From Clostridium sp. (lineage in GTDB: Bacteria; Bacillota; Clostridia; Oscillospirales; Acutalibacteraceae), in contig JAISSW010000016.1 in assembly GCA_031272895.1 (NCBI GenBank), positions 95,098 through 159,097 on the forward strand: a stretch of 64,000 nt of DNA. Direction: 5' to 3'. The notes beneath the pieces were generated by a model, which was not told where the DNA came from, made no database searches, and saw nothing but the letters and a program-made list of their open reading frames with translations. Position 1 is the stretch's first letter, and every line of letters starts with the position of its first letter. This document shows positions 41,360-48,457 of this stretch, piece by piece. A program made the translations under genes and the position numbers.

Positions 41360-42184
41360 ATGAAAAAAATCAATGAAGAAGCGGCGGCATTGCTTGCGCT
41401 GGACAGCAAGGTTGGGCTTGTGGGCTTTTTGGACGATGACGGCTATCCGCACGTTACCTTTTTTAATTCTCTGCAGGGGCTTGGCGAGGATAAGCTTACC
41501 CTTGGTCAATTCATGACGGGCATGAGTAAGGAGTGCATTCCAAACCACCCGGACGTGGCTTTTCTTGCCCTAACGGCGGATATGCGTTGGGTTCGCGGCA
41601 ACGCCCGCTTCACCCACACAGCCACAACCGGACCGGAATACGATATGTATAACGCAAAGCCGCTTTTCCGCTATAATACATACTTCGCAATCAACACCGT
41701 GTGGTATTTTGACCTGCAGGAAATCGGTGAGGTAGAAAAGCTGCCAATGGGCAAAATAGTCGCCGGGGCGCTGCTGAGCAGGGCGGCGGCACCGCTCTGT
41801 AAAAAATGTGAGCCGGAGGCAATAACGGAATTCAGCGTAGAGCTGCTTGATAAAATAGACGGGCTTAAATTCCTTTGCTACACCAACGCGCAGGGTATGC
41901 TGACCCTTTTGCCTGTTATTCAGGCCACAAGCGCGGGCGCGGGGCGCGTCGCCTTTGCCGGCGCACCCTATGGCAAGGAGCTTGCCGCCGTTCCCACGGG
42001 GCAAAAGGTTGCCGTCTATGCCGCAAACCTTAAGCTGCAAAGCGTGCTTACCCAGGGTGTGTTTGTGGGCAAAAAGGGCGGCGCATATTGCGTGGACATT
42101 GAGAAGGTCTATAATTCCATGCCAACCTGCGTGGGCTATATCTTCCCGCGCCAGCTGCGACCTGAGCCTATTGAGAGCTTTTAA
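41360..42184 (+). CDS. Split-barrel flavoprotein of the pyridoxamine 5'-phosphate oxidase-like superfamily
   Basis: A 274-residue protein that seems to hold two split beta-barrel halves. The first starts LLALDSKVGLVGFLDDDGYPHVTFFN. The second begins near residue 165 with IDGLKFLCYTNAQGMLTLLPV. Between them lies a part with an invariant-looking cysteine pair, LCKKCEPEA. Such barrels bind FMN or F420-type cofactors, but no specific activity can be assigned. AGGAGG 5 nt before the ATG implies strong translation. Because it follows the glycyl radical enzyme and activase in the same transcript, it may act on the product or repair the system; this is inference. Confidence 0.72.
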   Translation: MKKINEEAAALLALDSKVGLVGFLDDDGYPHVTFFNSLQGLGEDKLTLGQFMTGMSKECIPNHPDVAFLALTADMRWVRGNARFTHTATTGPEYDMYNAKPLFRYNTYFAINTVWYFDLQEIGEVEKLPMGKIVAGALLSRAAAPLCKKCEPEAITEFSVELLDKIDGLKFLCYTNAQGMLTLLPVIQATSAGAGRVAFAGAPYGKELAAVPTGQKVAVYAANLKLQSVLTQGVFVGKKGGAYCVDIEKVYNSMPTCVGYIFPRQLRPEPIESF

Positions 42185-42248
42185 TTAAAGCCGCAAGCCT
42201 ACAGGCAGCAGCCCGTAAGGTATACCGGGCGCGGAAAGGCGATTGAGC

Positions 42249-43115
42249 ATGGGCGATAACGGGAAGAATGTCGGCTGCAGCATAGTGCTGTTTCTCGCAA
42301 GCCTAATTACCGGGTTTTGCTTGCTTGGGGCTAACCTTAGCTGGGGGCTGCTCTTAATCTCTGCCCCGTTTTTGTTGGCTACGATGTATGGGGTTTTCGC
42401 CTCAGATTGGCTAAGTGAGCGCCCGCCACTTTATTTTTTGTCTATTCTGATTTGCATAGGCGCAGTAATAGGCGGGCTGCTGCTGATTTGGGAGTACCCC
42501 GTTTGGGGCGCGGTGATTATGTTCTCCCCTATGGGGCTTATCCTATTGCTTGGACTTGTCTTTTTACTTGCCGCAGGCATTGGCGGCACCGTCGGCGCTG
42601 TCTTATCCGAAAGCGACATCAGCATTGAGGATATGAGCGGGGAGGACTACGAAAAATTTGTTGCCGAGTACCTTTCGCAAAATGGTTACAAGAATATTTC
42701 GCTTACAAGGTCAAGCGGCGACTTCGGGGCGGATATAATCGCGAACAACGAGGCTAATGTCCGTGTGTGTGTGCAGTGCAAGAAGTATTCGCAGCCGGTC
42801 GGGATAAAGGCTGTGCAGGAGGTTTTTTCGGCGAAGGCTTATTATGGCTGCGCCCGGGCAATGGTGATAACAAACACAAGCTTCACCACCGCCGCAAAAA
42901 AGCTGGCGAAGCAAACGGGTGTGGAGCTGCTCGGCGGCGTTGCTCCGCGAGTTAAAAGGTCGGCGGCAGCCCCGGCATATGCACCCGCCCCGCCGTCTGC
43001 TCCGCCTCAACCCACATATGAGGCACAAAAAACCTATGATGATGATGACGACGATGATTTAGAATGGATAGACCGCTTGGAGGAATTGGATATACTTTTG
43101 GACGATTGGGAGTAG
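42249..43115 (+). CDS. Membrane-anchored Mrr-like restriction-endonuclease-fold protein
   Basis: A 288-residue protein with four hydrophobic segments in its first 120 residues, then an Mrr_cat domain of about 110 residues. The nuclease core is complete: SGEDYEKFVAEYLSQNGY, GDFGADII with the metal-binding aspartate, and VQCKKYSQPVG with the Q-x-K motif. A proline-rich linker follows, and the end is very acidic (seven Asp in a row, then LEWIDRLEELDILLDDWE). Such proteins may act on foreign DNA near the membrane, but none is well studied. I chose the ATG; a TTG two codons upstream is too close to the ribosome binding site. Confidence 0.8.
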   Translation: MGDNGKNVGCSIVLFLASLITGFCLLGANLSWGLLLISAPFLLATMYGVFASDWLSERPPLYFLSILICIGAVIGGLLLIWEYPVWGAVIMFSPMGLILLLGLVFLLAAGIGGTVGAVLSESDISIEDMSGEDYEKFVAEYLSQNGYKNISLTRSSGDFGADIIANNEANVRVCVQCKKYSQPVGIKAVQEVFSAKAYYGCARAMVITNTSFTTAAKKLAKQTGVELLGGVAPRVKRSAAAPAYAPAPPSAPPQPTYEAQKTYDDDDDDDLEWIDRLEELDILLDDWE

Positions 43116-43149
43116 CCGGCTTATCCCGCCCCCGCCGACAGCGCACCGC

Positions 43150-45789
43150 TCACATCCATTCGCCTAAGCGGCGGACATAGAGCCTTTTTATAATCTGAAC
43201 ACACAGCAGGTAGCCGGCAAGCAAAAGGCAAAGCCAAGGGGCAAACAGCAGCGGCAGTCGCTGCATATCTATGCCTATGGCAAAATCCGAAAAGCCCACG
43301 GCAATCGCCGCCGCGGCAACAACAAGGGAAGAAACAAACAGCGGCAGCGACGCCCTGCTTTGCAGGAGGGGTATTTTTGCCGTTCTTATCATGTGGATAA
43401 CCAGCACCTGTGACACAGTGCCGAACACAAACCAACCGGCTTGGAACAGATTTGAAAGCTCCGCCGTGTTAGCCTTAATTAAGTACCACATTACGGCAAA
43501 GCACAACACGTCAAACAGGGAGCTTAGCGGTCCCATTACCGCCATAAAATACTTTATTGACTTTGTTTCCCATTTGCGCGGCTTTTTTGTGTATTCCCTG
43601 TCAACACGGTCAAAGGGCATTCCCATTTGGGAGAAATCGCAAAGCAGGTTTTGCGTCAGTATCTGCACAGGCAGCATGGGCAGGAACGGCAGGAAAATAC
43701 TTGCCACAATAACGGAAATCATGTTGCCAAGGTTGCCGCTTGCCGCCATTTTAATGTATTTGACAATATTGCCAAAGGTGCGCCGCCCCTCAATAACGCC
43801 CTTTTCAAGCACCATAAGGTCCTTTTCAAGCAGGATTATATCGGCGGTTTCCTTTGCTATATCCACGGCGCTGTCAACCGAAATGCCCACATCCGCCTGC
43901 CTTAGGGGTGGGGCGTCGTTGATTCCGTCGCCCATGTAGCCAACAGTATGCCCCGCGGCTTGGAAAGCCTTAACCACTCGCTCCTTTTGGGAGGGCGAAA
44001 GCTTCGCGAACAGGTCACAGGCTTTGATTGCCTCACCGAGCGCGTCGTCGTCCATATGCTCAACGTCGTAGCCGGTGAGGAGCCGTGTGGTGTCAACGCC
44101 TACCTTTCCGCAAACCTTTGCCGCCACTCCCTCGCTGTCGCCCGTTAAAACAACCGTGCGCACGCCATGCTCCTTGAGTGCTTCAATGGCGGCCTTGGCG
44201 GATTCCTTCGGCGGGTCAAGGAAGCCAACAAAGCCAAGCAGAACCATGTTTTTTTCATCCGCAACGCTGAACTCTCCGCTGTCGGGAACCTCATTTTTTT
44301 GCGCAACGGCAACCATGCGCAACCCGTCCCTGTTGTACTTTTCATAGGTGCCAAGGGCTATGCGGCGGGATTCCTCGTCAATCGGCACAGCCTTTCCGTT
44401 TATTTCAGCGAACGCGGAAATTGATAGTATTTCCTCAACTGCGCCCTTGGTGATAAGCTGGCGCTTGCCGCTTTTGTCCGTCAGGACGACGCTCATTCTG
44501 CGGCGGGTAAAATCAAAGGGAATTTCATCAACGCGGGTGTATTCCGTAAGTATGCCCGCAAGCCCGTTTTGTGTTGCACGGTTGATGACAGCAAGGTCAA
44601 TCAGGTTTTTCAGCCCCGTTTGAAAGTAGCTGTTGAGGTAGGCGTGGCGCAGGATTCGCGCATCGTCCTCACCATAAAGGTTCATATATTTTTCAAGCAC
44701 TATCTTATCCTCGGTAAGGGTGCCGGTTTTGTCCGTGCAAAGTATGTCCATCTCCCCAAAGCTTTGTATTGCGCCGAGTGTGCGCACAATAACCTTGTGC
44801 TTGGACATACTTATGGCTCCCTTTGCAAGGGTAGAGGTCATAATCACCGGCAGCATTTCGGGCGTTAGGCCAACGGCAATGCTTATTGAAAACAGCAGCG
44901 CCTCCATCCAATCGCCCTTAACAATGCCGTTTATCAGCAGCACAAGGGGGACCATCACTATCATCATGCGCACAAGCAGGCGGCTGACTGATTCAACCCC
45001 GCGCTCAAAGCTGTTTTTTGCCTTGTTGCCGGTTAGTGATTTTGCCATTGAACCGAAGTATGTGTCGTTCCCCGTGGCAATGGCTACCGCCGTGGCGCTG
45101 CCGCTGACTACGTTTGAGCCCATAAAACCAATGTTTGTCAGCTCTGTTAAGCCCTCTGCGGTGCTTACGTTCGTTCCGCTGAATTTTTCCACCGGGTTGG
45201 ATTCCCCCGTCAGTGCCGCCTGGGCAATAAAGGTATCCTTGGTGGATAAAAAGCGCAAATCTGCCGGGAGCATATCCCCTGCGCAGAGCCTGATTATGTC
45301 GCCCGGCACAACCTCGTCCAACGATATTTCAATCAGCCTGCCGCCGCGCCAAACCTCCGCCCTGTTGGAAATCATCTTAGCCAAGCCCTCGGCAGCCTTG
45401 TTGGAGCGCTCGCTTTGAACAAACGCAACCACGCTTGAAAGCGAAACAAGCGAAAGTATGATTATGACGGTAAGGTAATCCGGTTTTGAAGAATACACCA
45501 CGTCGGTGAAGTAGGTAATTATTGCAATAACAAAGAGTATTACGTTAAACGGGTTTACCACAGCCTCCCGCAATCGGTTCGGCAGGGTGTTTTTCTTGCC
45601 GGAGCTTATCTCGTTTTTGCCGTATTCGTCTAAGCGCTCTGCGGCGGTTTCCTCGGAAAGCCCCTCCGGCTCCGTGTTGAGCTTGAGCAGCAGTTCCTCC
45701 TCCGTCAACGAGGACAGCGCGCGCAGCCTCTCCTCGGCTTCGCGCATATTCCTTTGTGTGAGCCTTACGCTTTTTTTCGTAAATTTCAT
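43150..45789 (-). CDS. mgtA: Magnesium-translocating P-type ATPase, MgtA/MgtB type
   Basis: An 879-residue P3B-ATPase that imports Mg2+. It has an N-terminal cation-ATPase segment (LSEETAAERLDEYGKNEIS), then an A domain with the TGES motif (ALTGESNPVE). The M4 ion-site motif is VGLTPEMLPVI, and the phosphorylation site is DILCTDKTGTLTED. The hinge is YMGDGINDAPPLRQADVGISVD. The C-terminal membrane part has NLLCDFSQMGMPFD, typical of MgtA. The chosen ATG (MKFTKK) has AAAGGA 9 nt upstream; an ATG three codons earlier would lie on the ribosome binding site. Expression is probably controlled by the long leader upstream. Confidence 0.95.
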   Translation of the reverse strand: MKFTKKSVRLTQRNMREAEERLRALSSLTEEELLLKLNTEPEGLSEETAAERLDEYGKNEISSGKKNTLPNRLREAVVNPFNVILFVIAIITYFTDVVYSSKPDYLTVIIILSLVSLSSVVAFVQSERSNKAAEGLAKMISNRAEVWRGGRLIEISLDEVVPGDIIRLCAGDMLPADLRFLSTKDTFIAQAALTGESNPVEKFSGTNVSTAEGLTELTNIGFMGSNVVSGSATAVAIATGNDTYFGSMAKSLTGNKAKNSFERGVESVSRLLVRMMIVMVPLVLLINGIVKGDWMEALLFSISIAVGLTPEMLPVIMTSTLAKGAISMSKHKVIVRTLGAIQSFGEMDILCTDKTGTLTEDKIVLEKYMNLYGEDDARILRHAYLNSYFQTGLKNLIDLAVINRATQNGLAGILTEYTRVDEIPFDFTRRRMSVVLTDKSGKRQLITKGAVEEILSISAFAEINGKAVPIDEESRRIALGTYEKYNRDGLRMVAVAQKNEVPDSGEFSVADEKNMVLLGFVGFLDPPKESAKAAIEALKEHGVRTVVLTGDSEGVAAKVCGKVGVDTTRLLTGYDVEHMDDDALGEAIKACDLFAKLSPSQKERVVKAFQAAGHTVGYMGDGINDAPPLRQADVGISVDSAVDIAKETADIILLEKDLMVLEKGVIEGRRTFGNIVKYIKMAASGNLGNMISVIVASIFLPFLPMLPVQILTQNLLCDFSQMGMPFDRVDREYTKKPRKWETKSIKYFMAVMGPLSSLFDVLCFAVMWYLIKANTAELSNLFQAGWFVFGTVSQVLVIHMIRTAKIPLLQSRASLPLFVSSLVVAAAAIAVGFSDFAIGIDMQRLPLLFAPWLCLLLAGYLLCVQIIKRLYVRRLGEWM

Positions 45790-45797
45790 TGAACCCA

Positions 45798-45837
45798 TTC
45801 CTTTCTGTTTTGGCACGGCGCAAAAAACAGAAGGGAA
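45798..45837 (-). promoter_or_regulatory. Hairpin masking the mgtA ribosome binding site
   Basis: In the transcript TTCCCTTCTG and CAGAAAGGAA pair at 9 of 10 positions across a 20-nt loop. The second arm contains the AAAGGA ribosome binding site of mgtA, so folding would block translation. The first arm begins in the T tract of the preceding terminator. Confidence 0.6.
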
Positions 45838-45862
45838 TAAAAAATACCGCCTCAACCGGCGG
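45837..45862 (-). terminator. Intrinsic terminator (attenuator) inside the mgtA leader
   Basis: CCGCC-GGTTGA-GGCGG followed by TATTTTTTA stands between the leader ORF and mgtA in the direction of transcription. Its position makes it a candidate conditional terminator rather than the end of a gene. Confidence 0.65.
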
Positions 45863-45877
45863 CAGGGCGCGAACAAG

Positions 45878-46000
45878 TCAGCCTATACTCTCAAGCGGGA
45901 AAATCGACGGACACACGCGCGTAAAACCGACGGGTTGACCTCCGTTTTTTACACGGTTGTTTTTAATTACAGTAAAACTACCTCGCGGACGACCGTCCAT
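45878..46000 (-). CDS. Candidate mgtA leader peptide (40 residues)
   Basis: A short ORF in the mgtA leader. It starts MDGRPRGSFTVIK and ends SIFPLESIG, with four prolines and seven Arg or Lys residues. GAGGTGA stands 6 nt before the ATG, a very good ribosome binding site. The stop lies 15 nt before the terminator stem, so ribosome progress could change folding downstream. In Salmonella a proline-containing leader peptide (MgtL) controls mgtA; this one has no sequence likeness to it that I can see. It could also be a chance ORF. Confidence 0.5.
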   Translation of the reverse strand: MDGRPRGSFTVIKNNRVKNGGQPVGFTRVCPSIFPLESIG

Positions 46001-46034
46001 TATCCTCACCTCACTAAAACAAGAATGTACCTAT

Positions 46035-46063
46035 ATTCTACCATAATTACAAGCAAATTGCAA
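46035..46063 (-). promoter_or_regulatory. Promoter of the mgtA leader
   Basis: TTGCAA and TAGAAT are 17 nt apart on the minus strand. The transcript would begin near 46028 and carry about 240 nt of leader before the mgtA start. Confidence 0.7.
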
Positions 46064-46074
46064 CCCGGCGGGCG

Positions 46075-46225
46075 GGTAGGACCCGCAGCCAATGTCGCGG
46101 TTAGGTCTGTGCAAAGCTATAGGCTTGCCGTCGCGCCTCTTAAGTAAATTGCCAATTCTGGTTCGCGGGTAGGGGGTTATGGGTTCGCTGAAACCCAACC
46201 GCGGCATTGGCTGCCGGTCTTACCG
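46075..46225. repeat. Intergenic element with long imperfect inverted repeat (contains dispersed repeat B, copy 2)
   Basis: GCAGCCAATGTCGCGGTT (46085-46102) and AACCGCGGCATTGGCTGC (46197-46214) are inverted copies matching at 17 of 18 positions, and the similarity extends outward by about 10 nt. The 94 nt between them hold the repeat B blocks (GTCGCGGTTAGGT to CCGTCGCG) and a small hairpin GGGTT/AACCC. It sits between the divergent promoters of mgtA and the flavoenzyme. There is no ORF and no target-site duplication that I could confirm. It resembles a miniature transposable element or a structured RNA. Confidence 0.6.
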
Positions 46226-46232
46226 GCCACGC

Positions 46233-46261
46233 TTGCAAAAGCGGCGAAATCATGCTATACT
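46233..46261 (+). promoter_or_regulatory. Promoter of the enoate-reductase-like gene
   Basis: TTGCAA and TATACT are 17 nt apart with the extended form TGCTATACT. It touches an ATG at 46262, which argues that this ATG is not the translation start. Confidence 0.75.
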
Positions 46262-46324
46262 ATGCGTTGGTGGGCAAACGCGCGGTGTGCGTTTCATTTG
46301 TTTTTGATTGGAGGGTATTTTTGC

Positions 46325-48403
46325 TTGGAGGATTTTCCGCTGCTTTTTTCGCCGGGGCATATAGGCTCCTGCGAGCTGAAAAACAGAATCGTAATGGCTC
46401 CCATGGTAATGGGCACCGGCACTCCGGAGGGAACGCCGGGCGAACAGCTCTCCGCTTATTATGAAGCGCGGGCAAAGGGCGGCGCCGGACTGATAATAAC
46501 CGAATGCGTGCGGGTGGATAACCACACCGGCGTGCTTTGTGCCGGTCAGCTTGCGCTTAGCCGCGACGCACATATTGCCCCAATGGCAAAGCTTGTGGAG
46601 CGAATCCATCGCCACGGGGCAAAGCTATTCTGTCAGCTGCACCACCCCGGCAGGCAGAACTACTCCATTTTGGTTGGCACCATGCGGCTTAGCCTGCTTT
46701 GCGGGCGTGTTTTTCCGCCGTACTGGAAGCTGTTCTTCAAGCTGGCGCAGATGATGCCGCTGATTGAAAAAACCGGGCTTCTGCCCCCCGTCGCTGCACC
46801 CTCTGCCGTGCCGTGCGAATACCTTAATCAAAAAACACGGGCGCTAAGCGTCAAAGAGATACATAAGCTGGTCGCTCGCTTTGGAGATGCCGCCCTGAGG
46901 GCAAAAAAAGCGGGAGCGGACGGCGTTGAACTGCACGGCGCTCATGGGTATTTAATCCAGCAGTTTTTAAGCCCGCACACAAACCGAAGACAGGATGAAT
47001 ACGGCGGCAGTCTTGAGAATCGTCTGCGCTTCCTGCGGGAGCTTATTGAGGACGTGCGCAAAAAATGCGGCGCGGATTTCCCGATTATCGTGCGGCTTGG
47101 CGTGGACGAATTTTACCGCGAACAGGGCAAGGAGCAGGGGCTTACGCTTGACGAGGGCGTAAAAATCGCGCAGGCTGTTGAGGCTATGGGCGCGGACGCC
47201 ATTGACGTTTCAAGCGCCACATATGAAACAATGAACTACTGGCTGGAGCCGACAACCTTTGAGTGCGGTTGGCGCAAAAACCTTGCGGCTGCGGTTAAGG
47301 CCGCGGTTAAAATCCCCGTTTTGGCGGCGAATGTAATCCGCTCCCCGGAGCAGGCGGAGGAACAACTGCAAGCCGGAATACAGGATTTTGCCTGCTTTGG
47401 TCGCCCCATGCTCTCCGACCCGGAATTCCCGAACAAGTGGCAAAGCGGCCACAAGGAGGACGTGACACGCTGCATCAGCTGCCTTTATTGCTTTGAGTCA
47501 ATGCTGGACGGAGCTTTCCGCGGAGAGGCGGGCAAGTGCGCCCTCAATCCCGTTTGTGGCAGGGAGTTTGCACAAAAGGAGCTTCCAAGCGGCGGCGGAG
47601 AAAAAATAGCGGTAATTGGCGCGGGCGTTGCGGGGCTGACAGCGGCGCGGGTGCTGGCTGAGCGCGGCTTTACCGTAACGGTTTTTGAAAGCGACGAGGA
47701 CGCCGGCGGGCAGGTCAAGTTAGCGGCTGTTCCTCCGCACAAGGAGAAAATCCTTTGGTGCGTGGAGGATTTGCTGACAAAATGCCGTAAGCTCGGCGTT
47801 GAACTGCGCTTTGGAGTGGATTCCGAAACGCTGAAAAAGGCACTTGAGGAGCTTAAGCCCAAAGCCGCCTTTTTGGCTACCGGCGCCTGTGAGCTGTTCC
47901 CGAAGATAACCGTTGCGGACGGCTCCAAGGTATATTTCGTTTCAGATGTGCTCGGCGGCAGCGTGAACCTTAGCGGAAAGCGTGTGGCTGTGGTCGGCTC
48001 AGGGCTTACGGGGCTGGAAACGGCTGAATACCTTTGCGGGCAGGGCTGCTTTGTTTCAGTCATAGAGATGGCGGACAAGCTTGCGCCGGGGGCATATCAC
48101 CAGCACGTTGAGGACGTTTTGCCAAAGCTGCAAAAAGCGGGTGTCAGCTTCCTGCTTAACGAGCAGCTCACGGTCGTTTATCCCGACGGGGTAAAGCTTA
48201 AAAACACCGTTAGCGATGAACTTAGAAGTATCCCCGCGGACGCCGTTGTTTTGAGCGTTGGGGTGCGTCCGAACCCCGGTCCGCAAAGCCTGCTGGAGGA
48301 TTTGGGCATTGAGTTTGTGCCGGTTGGCGACGCGGCAAAAATAGGTCGCATTGCCCACGCCGTCCACAGTGCCTACAACGCGGCGGCGGAGTTTTCTGTG
48401 TAG
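46325..48403 (+). CDS. NADH:flavin oxidoreductase / 2,4-dienoyl-CoA reductase family enzyme
   Basis: A 692-residue multi-cofactor enzyme. An N-terminal Old-Yellow-Enzyme TIM barrel binds FMN (LKNRIVMAPM, QLHHPGRQ, GADGVELHGAHGYLIQQFLSP). A cysteine cluster for [4Fe-4S] reads CISCLYC, then a cysteine 16 residues on. A C-terminal FAD/NAD(P) domain follows (VIGAGVAGLTAARVLAERG and VAVVGSGLTGLETAEYL). Relatives reduce enoates, dienoyl-CoA or xenobiotic double bonds in anaerobes. The start is taken as TTG with GGAGG 10 nt upstream; an in-frame ATG 21 codons earlier sits directly on the promoter. The cysteine spacing CX2CX2CX15C differs slightly from the usual CX2CX3CX11C. Confidence 0.88.
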   Translation: MEDFPLLFSPGHIGSCELKNRIVMAPMVMGTGTPEGTPGEQLSAYYEARAKGGAGLIITECVRVDNHTGVLCAGQLALSRDAHIAPMAKLVERIHRHGAKLFCQLHHPGRQNYSILVGTMRLSLLCGRVFPPYWKLFFKLAQMMPLIEKTGLLPPVAAPSAVPCEYLNQKTRALSVKEIHKLVARFGDAALRAKKAGADGVELHGAHGYLIQQFLSPHTNRRQDEYGGSLENRLRFLRELIEDVRKKCGADFPIIVRLGVDEFYREQGKEQGLTLDEGVKIAQAVEAMGADAIDVSSATYETMNYWLEPTTFECGWRKNLAAAVKAAVKIPVLAANVIRSPEQAEEQLQAGIQDFACFGRPMLSDPEFPNKWQSGHKEDVTRCISCLYCFESMLDGAFRGEAGKCALNPVCGREFAQKELPSGGGEKIAVIGAGVAGLTAARVLAERGFTVTVFESDEDAGGQVKLAAVPPHKEKILWCVEDLLTKCRKLGVELRFGVDSETLKKALEELKPKAAFLATGACELFPKITVADGSKVYFVSDVLGGSVNLSGKRVAVVGSGLTGLETAEYLCGQGCFVSVIEMADKLAPGAYHQHVEDVLPKLQKAGVSFLLNEQLTVVYPDGVKLKNTVSDELRSIPADAVVLSVGVRPNPGPQSLLEDLGIEFVPVGDAAKIGRIAHAVHSAYNAAAEFSV

Positions 48404-48457
48404 CGCAAAAGGCTTAAAGCCATAGCGATAAAACATCTGTCAGGAAAGGAAAGAGAA

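Noticed and set aside
45789..46030. M-box (ykoK) Mg2+ riboswitch
   Set aside because: Apart from a short GTGAGGTGAGG stretch, the conserved M-box core segments cannot be found in order; the leader is better described by ORF, terminator and RBS hairpin.
46262..46324. N-terminal extension of the enoate-reductase-like protein from an ATG at 46262
   Set aside because: The ATG overlaps the -10 box of the gene's own promoter, and the TTG at 46325 has a strong ribosome binding site in front of the conserved N-terminus.
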